Shown: positions 25,800 through 34,493 of the stretch, one piece after another | Numbering within the stretch: position 1 is the first letter of the stretch | How the letters are laid out: the number at the start of each line of letters is the position of its first letter | Assembly (NCBI GenBank): GCA_964439625.1 | Contig: CAYTPI010000009.1 | Coordinates: forward strand, 1 to 64,000 | DNA from: CAYTPI01 sp964439625 | GTDB taxonomy: Bacteria > Chloroflexota > Anaerolineae > Aggregatilineales > UBA3940 | DNA length: 64,000 nucleotides | Direction: 5' to 3' | The notes under the pieces: model-generated | Databases searched by the model: none | Told to the model about the DNA's origin: nothing | Seen by the model: the letters and a program-made list of their open reading frames with translations, nothing else | Program-made: the position numbers and the translations under genes

Positions 25800-28196
25800 C
25801 TATTCGTAGGCCAGTGACTCGCGGACACTAACCCGTGAAGCGCGTCGTGCCGGTGTCAGGCTGGCGATGGATGCAATAATCGATGCGATGATCAGCCAAC
25901 CGAGCACCGAACTAAGCTCATAGTTGAACACCAACGGACGTTCAAAAAAGGCGTTGCCCACCAGCACACCGAAGATGTAGCTCATCGGGATTGCCAATAG
26001 TGCCGCAAACACAATACTGATGAAGCCGATGATCAGGCCTTCGATCAAGACAATCTGCGAGACGGCCCAGTTTGAGGCACCAACGGCGCGCAGCACGCCA
26101 ATCTCACGCGTGCGTTCGAGGACGTTTAAGCTCATGGTACCAGCCAGCCCAAGACCACCGACCACTGCAAGCAGCCCAGACATGAACAGCATAAAGCTGA
26201 TGACAAAGTTGATCTGACCTGAAATAGCGCCTTGAATTTGTTGGTTGGTAATGGCTTGCCCCACCTGAATACCCGCCCGTTCAAAGCGGTCATCGAGGAC
26301 ATCCAGCACCTCTTGTTGGAATTCCGATGTGCGTTCGGCGGTACCGATTACTAAGAAACTCCCTTGCCCAGAAGTCCCTTGAATCTTAGAGAGGTAGTCG
26401 AAGTTGGCGTAGGCAAATAACTGCCCCGATGTGTCGATGATGCCAACAACTTCCCACTCGCGCGTTGTGCCATCGATCTCTAACTTGACGGTATCGCCCG
26501 CGCTGATGTCCGGCTCTTCGCTGGTTACATCCCTCGTAAACACCACCGCATTTTGATCACCCGGTTGCAACCAACGACCTTCAACCACCGTTGGGATGAT
26601 GTAAGGGGTTTCTGGGGGAGGGGCCAGCATTAGAATGGAGTTGCTCTCGGTGCCGTCTTCCCGAATACGCGTGGCGCCAGCCGCCGTCCAGCTCTCAGCC
26701 CCGATGACGCCATCGATACGCAGGGCTTCACGCTCTAACCGCCCGATTGGATACGAGTCATTGAGCACCATCTGAATGTCATAATTAAAGAGTTGAATGA
26801 TCTTTTGGAACTCAAGGATCATCGAACCACGGACACTTAGAACGGAAATAAAAATAGCACCTGCAAGCGTTAAAACAATCAAGGTCAACGTCAAACGACC
26901 CTGCCGCCGAAAGGTATTTCTGAGGGACAGAATAACAGGACGTGGCAGCATTCGAATATTGCTCAGGATGCTCTCAACGGTCTTATCCAACCAATTATCT
27001 TTCCGTTGTTGACCAATCCCAAAGTCACTGATAGCTTCCCTGACTGTGATCGCTGTTCCTCGGAAGATCGGTACCAGTGCCGCTAAAACTGGCACGATTA
27101 AGGCCGCCATGATCATCAGGCCTAAAACCCATAGCGGCATGTAGAAGTTGATGATCTGAATACCTAAGAAGGTCGTGATGACGCTTGTTAAGCCAAAGGC
27201 TAAGGCAACGCCGACAGGCACTGCTACAAACAACGCCAGTAAGCCAAATATCAATACCATCGCCATGTAAATGCTGATGACCTGCCCACGTAGTGCGCCG
27301 ACTGATTTCATCATGCCAATCTGGCGCTGCTGCTGTGACAGGATTGCTGTAATTGTATTGATGACCAGAAAGCCGCTTAGCGCGAGGGCAAAGGAACCGA
27401 TGCCTGCCAAGAGTGTGGTGAGCGTGTTGGTGAAATCACCCGACCAGTGTACAAGAGGATCACGTACATCAACGTTGGTGACGGCATACCCCTGCCGTTG
27501 GACAAATTCGCTGGTCAGTTCTGCAATGGCTTCGATGTGCTGACGATTTGTCCGGTTTTCCGCGACGATAATATTAACTAAATCAAAGGTGCGCTCCTCA
27601 CCGAGCCATTCGAGCGTTTCGGCGGAGATGTAGCCATTCGCCAACGGAAAGATCACGGCCGGAAAGACTTCAAGGTCGTTAACATACCCACTGACAACCA
27701 GATCGCGTTCTTCACCTGACGGCGTTTCTATGGTGACAGTATCACCGATTTCCACACCGAGCAGCCCAAGAGAGCCGTCTTCAATGGCGATCTCGCGTCG
27801 TTCGGGCCATCTGCCTGCTGCTAATTGGACGGAGCTGATCGTCTGCTCGTTAAAGTCTGGGAAGGCGTAAATGTCAATATTGGTTGAAGAAACGTTTTCC
27901 CGCACAGCACTCACAGAATACTGCCTGCGCCCTTCTGCCTTTTCGATCTCACGCAACCCCTCGATTGCCCGAATGATGTCCTCATCCGCATTGCTGATCG
28001 TCAAGTTAAAGCTGGTGGGGTTAGTGGCCCGGTAGGCGGTATCTAGATCTTCTTCGATTACCACCCGTGTGATGAACACAGACCCAAACGCAAACACACC
28101 GACTGATATGGACAGGACGACTAAAATCGTTCTAGATTTATTGTCCCATAAGTCCCGAAAGACTTTGCGCCACCGAGGGCTTAACACTGATAACAT
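25800..28196 (-). CDS. ABC transporter permease, FtsX/MacB (LolCE) superfamily
   Basis: 798 residues with two FtsX modules. First membrane helix at about 17-40, a large extracytoplasmic domain (about 45-260), then three helices (about 268-380). A second copy starts near 430 with another helix, a second extracytoplasmic domain and three C-terminal helices with the TREIGVLRAVGAS coupling segment; the first module has the matching QIGMMKSVGAL. Such mechanotransmission permeases move lipoproteins, peptides or antibiotics without passing them through the membrane core. The operon order is ATPase, permease, adaptor, adaptor. The start has only a weak ribosome-binding site. Confidence 0.92.
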   Translation of the reverse strand: MLSVLSPRWRKVFRDLWDNKSRTILVVLSISVGVFAFGSVFITRVVIEEDLDTAYRATNPTSFNLTISNADEDIIRAIEGLREIEKAEGRRQYSVSAVRENVSSTNIDIYAFPDFNEQTISSVQLAAGRWPERREIAIEDGSLGLLGVEIGDTVTIETPSGEERDLVVSGYVNDLEVFPAVIFPLANGYISAETLEWLGEERTFDLVNIIVAENRTNRQHIEAIAELTSEFVQRQGYAVTNVDVRDPLVHWSGDFTNTLTTLLAGIGSFALALSGFLVINTITAILSQQQRQIGMMKSVGALRGQVISIYMAMVLIFGLLALFVAVPVGVALAFGLTSVITTFLGIQIINFYMPLWVLGLMIMAALIVPVLAALVPIFRGTAITVREAISDFGIGQQRKDNWLDKTVESILSNIRMLPRPVILSLRNTFRRQGRLTLTLIVLTLAGAIFISVLSVRGSMILEFQKIIQLFNYDIQMVLNDSYPIGRLEREALRIDGVIGAESWTAAGATRIREDGTESNSILMLAPPPETPYIIPTVVEGRWLQPGDQNAVVFTRDVTSEEPDISAGDTVKLEIDGTTREWEVVGIIDTSGQLFAYANFDYLSKIQGTSGQGSFLVIGTAERTSEFQQEVLDVLDDRFERAGIQVGQAITNQQIQGAISGQINFVISFMLFMSGLLAVVGGLGLAGTMSLNVLERTREIGVLRAVGASNWAVSQIVLIEGLIIGFISIVFAALLAIPMSYIFGVLVGNAFFERPLVFNYELSSVLGWLIIASIIASIASLTPARRASRVSVRESLAYE

Positions 28197-28404
28197 ACGA
28201 TTTGACCCTCATAGATTGTTGTTGGTTTCATCAAAAAATACCACTAGGAGCCTATCTATAAATTCGCTACGTTCATTTTGGAATGGGCTTGGATAGATAC
28301 TAAATCTGTTAAGCTCTCGTTTACAGCGTGCTGTACGAGCCCCTAACCGACTATTCGGTAGCTTAAACCGCCCCATAAATAGGCCGCTGCACACCTTTCT
28401 ATGA

Positions 28405-29163
28405 TTAGTCGCGAATAATTTCGCCGTCCGCCAGTTCGACGGTGCGCGTTGCCCGCTGCGCTAGTTCATCGTCATGCGTCACCATTAAGAAGGTCTTCCC
28501 TTGCTCGACCAAACCTTCGAACAGCTCAAAAATGGCGTTGGCGGTTTTGCTGTCTAGGTTACCGGTTGGCTCGTCGGCACAGACGATGGGCGGATCATTG
28601 GCGAGCGCCCGCGCTATCGCTGCACGCTGCTGCTGACCGCCAGAAATTGCTGTGGGGAGTTTGTAGGCGTTCTCGCCGATATCGACCAATTCAAGCAAAT
28701 GCATAGCCCGTTCTTTGCGCTCACTGGTTTTCCATGTATTGGTGAAGTCCATCGGCAGCATCACGTTCTCAATGACTGTCAGTGTTGGCAATAATTGAAA
28801 GAACTGAAACACAACCCCTAGGTTGCGACCACGCCACTGGGCCATCTGCCCTTCGTTAAGGGTGTGCACCGCTGCATCACCGATTAGCACTTCGCCGTCG
28901 CTAGGACGGTCGATCCCGGTGATCATGTTGATCATCGTGGACTTACCACTGCCAGACTTACCAACAACAGATACGAACTCGCCAGCATCAACCCTGAGGT
29001 CAATACCTTTTAACGCAGGAAAGTCACCAGCGGGTGTGTGGTAGACCTTGTGAATCTGCCGCAGTTCGATCAAGTACTCGTTACCATGCTTATAGGCACC
29101 CTCATGAACCTGTGTCTGTTTAAGAATTTCGTCGTGGTTATCTTTTTTCAACATCTTGAACAT
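28405..29163 (-). CDS. ABC transporter ATP-binding protein (LolD/MacB type)
   Basis: 252 residues. Walker A GKSGSGKSTMINMITG, Q-loop VVFQFFQLLPTLTVIENV, signature AISGGQQQRAAIARAL, Walker B PIVCADEPTGNLDS, H-loop MVTHDDELA, in the spacing of the LolD/MacB/SalX group that partners FtsX-type permeases. The first 35 residues are an extra acidic/basic extension before the usual start. The ATG at 29163 has AAGGGA nine bases upstream; an earlier ATG at 29205 has the site too close. It is the first gene of the export operon. The 208-base gap before the permease gene holds no gene or clear terminator. Confidence 0.94.
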   Translation of the reverse strand: MFKMLKKDNHDEILKQTQVHEGAYKHGNEYLIELRQIHKVYHTPAGDFPALKGIDLRVDAGEFVSVVGKSGSGKSTMINMITGIDRPSDGEVLIGDAAVHTLNEGQMAQWRGRNLGVVFQFFQLLPTLTVIENVMLPMDFTNTWKTSERKERAMHLLELVDIGENAYKLPTAISGGQQQRAAIARALANDPPIVCADEPTGNLDSKTANAIFELFEGLVEQGKTFLMVTHDDELAQRATRTVELADGEIIRD

Positions 29164-29446
29164 TACGCGGTTTCCCTTAACTTCTTCTATGGCAGACGAA
29201 AGCATTCCCGTTGCCTGTTGTTTAATTCTACAGGCTTAATCGTATCAATTGGTTCACAATTTCACATTCTTATTCAGGCAGTTTGTCTAAATTAAGTATC
29301 AGAATCCACGGATATACTCAGAGTCTACTGAGAGAAGCGTCAAGCAGCACCAGCCAGAAGTAGGGTTTAGAGACACATTTCTGACTGTTCTATACATAGG
29401 TTATCTATGTGTTTGGCGGCATAAGGACACACCTTACAAAAATAAC

Positions 29447-31579
29447 ATGTGTCAGATCGTGCGCAGCGCAAGCGTCCTCGATACAATGCCTGCTGTGAAA
29501 AAAAACCTTCTTGTTATGGTGTTCGTCTTACTGCTCGCTGCTGGTCTTAGACTCTGGGATTTGCAGGGCGTGCCCCCCGGTTTGCAGCACGATGAAGTCT
29601 TCTACGCCCATGATGCCCTCAGCATTCGGCAGGGGCAGTTGCGCCTATTCTTCGCTGACAATCAAGGCCGTGAACCACTGTTCATTTACCTCTTAGCGCT
29701 GTCTACAAGTACGATTGGCAATAATGGCGTTGCCATCCGGTTGCCTGCTGTCTTCAGTGGATTGTTAGCAATCGCCCTGACCTTTCGCTGGGCCTACACG
29801 CTGTTTGGGCGGCGTATTGCCCTGACCACTGCTGCTCTGATGGCGGTTGGCTTCTGGGCTGTCTGGTTGAGTCGTGCCGGGCTGCGCGTCTCGACTTTCA
29901 TCCCGATGGTGGCGCTTTTTGGCTGGTTATTCTCTGAAGCCTTTAAGCGCACATCTATGCGTCAACCCGCGCTACGTTGGTACATCGGGGCAGGTGCTGT
30001 CCTGGGTTTGTCGTTCTATACGTATGCCGCAGCGTATATTCTACCGGTTATTTTGCTTGCGTTCATCGCTTACCTCGCAGTGATTCGCGTTGATCTCCTG
30101 CGGCTGTCTTGGCGGAGTCTGCTTACGATGGTAGCTGTTGCGTCGTTGTTGTTTATTCCACTGGCCCTGACGATTGCCACTGAAGGCTATTCACGGGTAG
30201 GGAACACTGCCACGGTGATCACCGCCCTGCGTGATAATGGCGATCTGCAGCCGTTGTTAGATGGGGTCGCCGCAGTCGCCCAAATGTTCACCCGTATAGG
30301 CGACCCGCAATGGCGTTATAACGTCAGTGGAAGACCCGTCTTTTCCGTTTTGACCAGCGCATTTTTCGCAGGTGGTTTCTTCATGCTGGCATTCTTCACT
30401 GGGCGCGCTGTCTTTCGCATGTTCCGCCGTCAACTGCCCAACGCATTGGTAATAGCGCCCGGTCGCGCAGACAGTCCCTTCTGGTCGCTGCTTGTGCTCT
30501 GGCTGTTGCTCGGGTTGCTGCCTTCCGTGCTCACCGACCAACCGCCGTCTGCGCTTCGAACAACGACGGTCTTGCCATTGGCTTATCTATTCGCTGCCAT
30601 TGGGGTAGAAGGACTTCGTCGAGTGATCGTGGCTCTGCCAGATGCACGTGGCGCGCTGCCCTTCTGGTCGCTGATCGTGATGGTTATTGTCGGCATTAGT
30701 GCCTACTTTACGATTAGAGATTATTTTGGCACCTGGGCCACGCACCCTGAAGTGCAGCGCATTTATCGGGTTGATCTAGCTGAGGCGGCCCAACTGCTGC
30801 GAAACGAACCTGATACGTTCGATGTCGCTATCAGTACCACAGAACCGAACAACCTAGACCCGTTCATCTTTGCCTATACCCCTCATGGTGAACGGCAGAT
30901 TCACTGGTTTGATGGTGCTAATTCGTTGGTACTGCCAGCCAGTGGAGGCCAGTTGTACTATACGCTTGAACCGCAGCCGCACCCTGCTGCGGTTGCGGTC
31001 ATCCGCAACTTTGAGCGCAAAGAAACCAACGCTCTGTATATCGATGCGATTATTTTACCGCCTGCTGTTTCCGCACTTGAAACCATTGGGGTGCCGACAG
31101 CACAAGAGGTCTATGTCGCTGAGCCGCTGGCTTTTCCGCCATCTGATCCGCAAGGCCTGCGTACCCAGCTTGACTACCCCGTCTCCTTCGGTGATGTGGT
31201 TGACCTAATCGGTTACCAGATGGCGACAGAAGCACAACCTGGTAACTGGTTTCCGCTACAACTCTATTTTGAGGTTCAAACTGATGTCATTGAGCCACAG
31301 CCTTGGTCGCTGTTTGTGCATTTTCTAGACGTCAACGGGACACTTGTCGCCAACCGTGATTTTCTTGGTGTGCCACCTTCTACATGGCGCATGGGTGACG
31401 GCTTCATTCACTTCCACGATGTGCCAGTCCCAGACGATCTGCCTCCGGGCGACTATCACATAGAAATTGGTCTCTACTCACTGGCGGATGGGTCACGCTT
31501 CCCTATTATGGCAGGCGGGCAAGTCGTAGGGGATCGCCTCTTATTGGAGTCGGTGACAGTTACCTTGGCCCCTGAATAA
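29447..31579 (+). CDS. GT39-like (ArnT/PMT superfamily) membrane glycosyltransferase
   Basis: 710 residues. A hydrophobic N-terminal part with about 10-12 helices (about 18-430) is followed by a soluble extracytoplasmic domain (about 440-710) with a beta-sandwich end (FVHFLDVNGTLVANRDF). After the first helix comes GVPPGLQHDEVFYAHDAL, carrying the D-E pair of GT-C enzymes that use polyprenyl-phosphate sugars, then GREPLFIYL, a family landmark. It probably glycosylates proteins or lipids outside the membrane. ATG 29447 has no ribosome-binding site, but TTGGCG-n16-TACAAA ends six bases before it, so it may be leaderless; the Met at 29486 is the alternative. A dyad, ACATAG-n5-CTATGT, lies at 29394-29410. 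Confidence 0.82.
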   Translation: MCQIVRSASVLDTMPAVKKNLLVMVFVLLLAAGLRLWDLQGVPPGLQHDEVFYAHDALSIRQGQLRLFFADNQGREPLFIYLLALSTSTIGNNGVAIRLPAVFSGLLAIALTFRWAYTLFGRRIALTTAALMAVGFWAVWLSRAGLRVSTFIPMVALFGWLFSEAFKRTSMRQPALRWYIGAGAVLGLSFYTYAAAYILPVILLAFIAYLAVIRVDLLRLSWRSLLTMVAVASLLFIPLALTIATEGYSRVGNTATVITALRDNGDLQPLLDGVAAVAQMFTRIGDPQWRYNVSGRPVFSVLTSAFFAGGFFMLAFFTGRAVFRMFRRQLPNALVIAPGRADSPFWSLLVLWLLLGLLPSVLTDQPPSALRTTTVLPLAYLFAAIGVEGLRRVIVALPDARGALPFWSLIVMVIVGISAYFTIRDYFGTWATHPEVQRIYRVDLAEAAQLLRNEPDTFDVAISTTEPNNLDPFIFAYTPHGERQIHWFDGANSLVLPASGGQLYYTLEPQPHPAAVAVIRNFERKETNALYIDAIILPPAVSALETIGVPTAQEVYVAEPLAFPPSDPQGLRTQLDYPVSFGDVVDLIGYQMATEAQPGNWFPLQLYFEVQTDVIEPQPWSLFVHFLDVNGTLVANRDFLGVPPSTWRMGDGFIHFHDVPVPDDLPPGDYHIEIGLYSLADGSRFPIMAGGQVVGDRLLLESVTVTLAPE

Positions 31580-31599
31580 TATGTGTCCTTAGCGGTTTC

Positions 31600-31628
31600 T
31601 TGACTCAAAAATCTCAAAACGTTATCCT
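31600..31628 (+). promoter_or_regulatory. Promoter of the lysW operon
   Basis: TTGACT (31600-31605), a 17-base spacer, and TATCCT (31623-31628). The start site would fall near 31635, two bases before the leader ATG. Confidence 0.65.
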
Positions 31629-31636
31629 TCCACACT

Positions 31637-31675
31637 ATGAATGCAACATGCCGCCCAAAGCCGACCAAGGCATAG
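31637..31675 (+). CDS. Putative leader peptide of the lys operon (12 codons)
   Basis: ATG-initiated frame encoding MNATCRPKPTKA and ending in TAG. Lys is at codons 8 and 11 and Arg at 6. There is no ribosome-binding site, but the -10 box ends eight bases before the ATG, so the transcript would begin essentially at the start codon and could be read as a leaderless message. Its last Lys codon (31667-31669) overlaps the 5' arm of the first alternative hairpin. A ribosome stalled for lysyl-tRNA would therefore block that hairpin. The frame is too short for statistical support. The case rests on its position. Confidence 0.5.
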   Translation: MNATCRPKPTKA

Positions 31676-31753
31676 TTTTTCGCCGACCTTGAGTGGTTGT
31701 GGGCCGCGTTTGGCTTATTACCGAATCGAACCACTCGCTCCGAGTGGTTTTTT
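31666..31753 (+). promoter_or_regulatory. Transcription attenuator of the lysW operon
   Basis: Four segments in order: 1, CAAGG (31666-31670), which overlaps the leader's last Lys codon; 2, CCTTG (31687-31691), continuing into GAGTGGTT (31691-31698); 3, AACCACTC (31729-31736); 4, GAGTGGTT (31742-31749). Pairing 1:2 leaves 3:4 free to form the terminator, while pairing 2:3 (eight pairs) destroys it. Segments 2 and 4 carry the same octamer, the usual sign of an attenuator switch. Stem 1:2 is only five pairs, the weakest point of the model. Confidence 0.65.
31729..31753 (+). terminator. Attenuator terminator hairpin before lysW
   Basis: Nine-pair stem AACCACTCG / CGAGTGGTT with a CTC loop, merging into six T (31748-31753). 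It stands 27 bases before the lysW start, so it can only be regulatory for that operon or the end of the glycosyltransferase transcript. Confidence 0.8.
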
Positions 31754-31779
31754 GTTTACCCGAAAGGATGATTGGCACC

Positions 31780-31971
31780 ATGACAAATGCACCAAAAGCA
31801 CCGCAAACTGCTGCTTGCCCAGCATGTGACGCCACCGTGACAGCACCAAAAGACGTAATGATGGGCGAAATCCTTGTATGTTCCGACTGCGGCACGGACC
31901 TTGAAGTAGTTGACGTCAAGGACTTTGCCGTCGATGAGGCCCCGATGGAACTTGAGGATTTTGGCGAGTGA
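31780..31971 (+). CDS. lysW: LysW amino-group carrier protein
   Basis: 63-residue carrier for lysine (and often arginine) synthesis: the gamma-carboxyl of its C-terminal Glu is joined to the amino group of alpha-aminoadipate, and the intermediate is passed between LysX, LysZ, LysY and LysJ. A zinc ribbon is formed by CPAC (13-16) and CSDC (34-37), and the rest is acidic for docking. The C-terminus is EDFGE rather than the usual EDWGE; the essential last Glu is kept. The ATG at 31780 follows AAAGGA by 11 bases. The stop overlaps the lysX GTG by four bases. Confidence 0.93.
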   Translation: MTNAPKAPQTAACPACDATVTAPKDVMMGEILVCSDCGTDLEVVDVKDFAVDEAPMELEDFGE

Positions 31972-32828
31972 CATCAGTCGGGATTGTTTGCAGTCGCGTG
32001 CGTGCCGAGGAGAAGTTGTTATTCAAAGCCTTTGAAGCGCTCGGGCAGCCAGCGCAACATATTGATGATCGTACAATTTCAGCCTCGGTCGAGGGTTTTT
32101 CTGCTGATGTCGCCGCTGTTTTGATCCGCAGCATTAGTACGACCAGCGGCCTGTATGCGGCGCATGTCTATGAGATGGCGGGTATCCATGCTGTGAATAC
32201 CCATGGCACCGCATCAATTTGTGCGGACAAGATCACAACATCGCTGACATTGGCACAGGCAGACGTACCACAACCGCATACGGAAGTGGCCTTCAGCGTG
32301 GATGCTGCGTTCGAAGCCATTGAGCGTATGGGCTACCCAGTAGTGCTTAAACCACCGATTGGCTCGTGGGGCCGGATGGTGTCGAAGGTCAATGACCGTG
32401 ATGCGGCTGAGGCGCTGCTAGAGCATAAGACGGTCTTGGGTGGCATTCACCATCAGACGTTCTACGTCCAAGAGTATGTTGACAAGCCCGGTCGCGATAT
32501 CCGCGCTTTTGTGGTCGGACGCGACACAATCTGCGCGATTTTTAGGACGTCAGCCCATTGGATCACCAACACCGCCCGTGGCGCGGAAGCATCAAACTGT
32601 CGAGTCACAGACGAAATTGCCGATATTTGCATCCAAGCCGCTGACGCTGTCACCCATGGTGCTGGGGGCCTGCTGGCAATCGATCTATTCGAACATCCTG
32701 ATCGTGGATTAGTTGTCAATGAAATCAATCATACGATGGAATTTCGCAATAGCATCAAGACAACGGGCGTTAACATTCCTGAAAAGGTGGCACAATATGT
32801 ACTAGACAAGGCCAGGGTGACATTGTGA
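31968..32828 (+). CDS. lysX: LysX, alpha-aminoadipate-LysW ligase
   Basis: ATP-grasp ligase, 286 residues, joining alpha-aminoadipate (or glutamate, in ArgX-type enzymes) to the end of LysW. Seen: the N-terminal SVGIVCSRVRAEEKLL, the ATP-grasp strand YPVVLKPPIGSWGRMV, FYVQEYVDKPGRDIRAFV, and the metal and substrate segment AIDLFEH...VVNEINHTMEFRN. The NHTMEF end is typical of the LysX/RimK group. GTG start inside the lysW stop; its own stop overlaps the lysY start. Dual use for arginine is possible and cannot be excluded by eye. Confidence 0.93.
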   Translation: MTSVGIVCSRVRAEEKLLFKAFEALGQPAQHIDDRTISASVEGFSADVAAVLIRSISTTSGLYAAHVYEMAGIHAVNTHGTASICADKITTSLTLAQADVPQPHTEVAFSVDAAFEAIERMGYPVVLKPPIGSWGRMVSKVNDRDAAEALLEHKTVLGGIHHQTFYVQEYVDKPGRDIRAFVVGRDTICAIFRTSAHWITNTARGAEASNCRVTDEIADICIQAADAVTHGAGGLLAIDLFEHPDRGLVVNEINHTMEFRNSIKTTGVNIPEKVAQYVLDKARVTL

Positions 32829-33889
32829 CAGATATGAAGACCGTCTCTATTGTTGGTGCCTCCGGCTATGCTGGCGGCGAATTGTTGCGACTGCTGGCCC
32901 AACATCCGAATGTGTCCGTCCAGCAAATCACAGCCAACCGCTCGGTTGGCAAGCTGGCGCAGCAGGTGCACCCACATCTGCGTAGCTACGAAGATATTGG
33001 TCGCTTACAGTTCACAAGTGCTGATGCACTTGACCCTGTTGACGTTCTATTTTTGGCGCTGCCACATGGGCAAGCACAGCACAACATTGAACAGTATGCA
33101 GAGTTGGCTGGCAAAATCATTGATTTAAGCGCAGACTTTCGCCTCAATGATCAGGAACTCTACCGCGATACCTATGGTGAGCCACATGCTGCCCCTGATT
33201 GGATGACGCGTTTCGTCTACGGTCTGCCAGAAGTCAACCGAGAAGCCCTCAAGCAGGCCAACTATGCCAGCGGCGTCGGTTGTAATGCCACTGCGACCAA
33301 CCTAGCCTTATGTGCGCTGGTAAAATCCGGGATGCTGCCCAAGACGGCCTCACTCATTGCTGATATTAAGGTTGGCAGCAGTGAAGCGGGCAACCGTGCG
33401 ACGGACTCAAGCCATCACCCAGTGCGGGTAGGGGTCGTGCGACCCTTTCAGATGACAGGCCACCGCCACGAAGCCGAGGTGACACAAGTGTTGCGTGTGC
33501 TGGGCTACGAGAATGTCGATGTGCGGATCGCTGTGACCAGTGTCGAATTGGTACGCGGTGCTGCCGCCGCCATTCACCTGACTTTGGAACCCGACCTTGC
33601 CGATAAGGACTTTTGGAAGGCCTACCGCGCTGCCTGGAAAGATCATCCTTTCGTCCGGGTCGTCCATGAGCGCTCTGGTGTCCACCGGCATCCGGAACCG
33701 CGTTTGTTAGCTGGTACAAACCTCGCCGATGTTGGCTGGGAATACGCTGCAGCAACGGGGCGCACAGTGCTGCTGGCTGCCATCGACAACTTGGGTAAGG
33801 GTGCGGCTGGATCTGCAGTACAGTCAATGAACCTGATGTGCGGTTTTGATGAGCGTTCTGGTTTACAATTCATGGGCTATTATCCGTAG
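32825..33889 (+). CDS. lysY: LysY, LysW-aminoadipate 6-phosphate reductase (ArgC family)
   Basis: NADPH-dependent reduction of LysW-linked aminoadipyl phosphate to the semialdehyde. 354 residues. The Rossmann start is SIVGASGYAGGELLRLL (residues 8-24). The nucleophile is the Cys in GVGCNATATNLAL, and the His-containing FQMTGHRHEAEV is in the place expected for ArgC enzymes. Position between lysX and lysZ, coupled through a GTGA overlap, decides for LysY over a dedicated ArgC. It may also serve arginine synthesis. Confidence 0.92.
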   Translation: MTDMKTVSIVGASGYAGGELLRLLAQHPNVSVQQITANRSVGKLAQQVHPHLRSYEDIGRLQFTSADALDPVDVLFLALPHGQAQHNIEQYAELAGKIIDLSADFRLNDQELYRDTYGEPHAAPDWMTRFVYGLPEVNREALKQANYASGVGCNATATNLALCALVKSGMLPKTASLIADIKVGSSEAGNRATDSSHHPVRVGVVRPFQMTGHRHEAEVTQVLRVLGYENVDVRIAVTSVELVRGAAAAIHLTLEPDLADKDFWKAYRAAWKDHPFVRVVHERSGVHRHPEPRLLAGTNLADVGWEYAAATGRTVLLAAIDNLGKGAAGSAVQSMNLMCGFDERSGLQFMGYYP

Positions 33890-33951
33890 TTTGAGTCAGT
33901 ATATGAATGCTGACCACCCATTCGAAGATCACCTGTGTAGGAGGCATCCTC

Positions 33952-34485
33952 GTGGCGGAAATAAGAGCAGATAGTGTCGAATTTGGCGTGAATTACTTTG
34001 CCCTCATGCGTGAACTTGAACAAGCGGCCTCGCCTGATGGTGGTCTGGATAACATTAGTGATGCGTCATTGCGAGTATTTCTTCACTTATGGGGTTTAAC
34101 CGATCAAGAAATTGATAGGGCCGTGTCGCAGTACAACGAACGGCGGGACAATGGTGCGCTTGGTGAACTGCGCGAGTACGCAGCCAAAATTCTAGACTAC
34201 ATAGGCCCAGCACCCGCTGACCGTGAAAGACTCGTGCTGGAAATGGGTGCGGTTGGCTTTATGGATTTCGCAATTTCTGCCCAGGAGAAGGCGCTTGTCT
34301 CGTATATGAATTTGATCGTCGATATGAAGCCGTCCGAATATTACACGCTGCTTGACCGTGGGAAGGGCCTAGCGAGGGCACTGCATCATTATGGTGAGGT
34401 ATACAAAGATGAGATGCGCTTTAGTTTTGACGTTTCTAGCAACGATGACGTCGACGATGCGCCTGATATGTCAGCGCCCGTATAG
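33952..34485 (+). CDS. Unknown protein embedded in the lys operon
   Basis: 177 residues, soluble, mostly helical, with an acidic, Ser/Asp-rich tail (SSNDDVDDAPD). No signal peptide or membrane segment. Notable segments are LRVFLHLWGLTDQEIDRAV and VSYMNLIVDMKPSEYYTLLD. GTG at 33952 has an excellent AGGAGG seven bases before; an ATG at 33907 is in frame but has no site. It lies 62 bases after lysY and eight before lysZ, clearly inside the lysine transcript. I do not recognise the family. The acidic surface and the location make an accessory role towards LysW or its enzymes thinkable; that is speculation. Confidence 0.75.
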   Translation: MAEIRADSVEFGVNYFALMRELEQAASPDGGLDNISDASLRVFLHLWGLTDQEIDRAVSQYNERRDNGALGELREYAAKILDYIGPAPADRERLVLEMGAVGFMDFAISAQEKALVSYMNLIVDMKPSEYYTLLDRGKGLARALHHYGEVYKDEMRFSFDVSSNDDVDDAPDMSAPV

Positions 34486-34493
34486 GATTCCTC

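Noticed and set aside
29394..29410. ACATAG-n5-CTATGT dyad upstream of the glycosyltransferase as an operator
   Set aside because: Six-base arms are expected by chance in AT-rich DNA of this length; noted only in the gene entry.
31641..31829. A 62-codon plus-strand frame crossing the attenuator
   Set aside because: It runs through the terminator hairpin into lysW in a different frame and shows no protein-like pattern.
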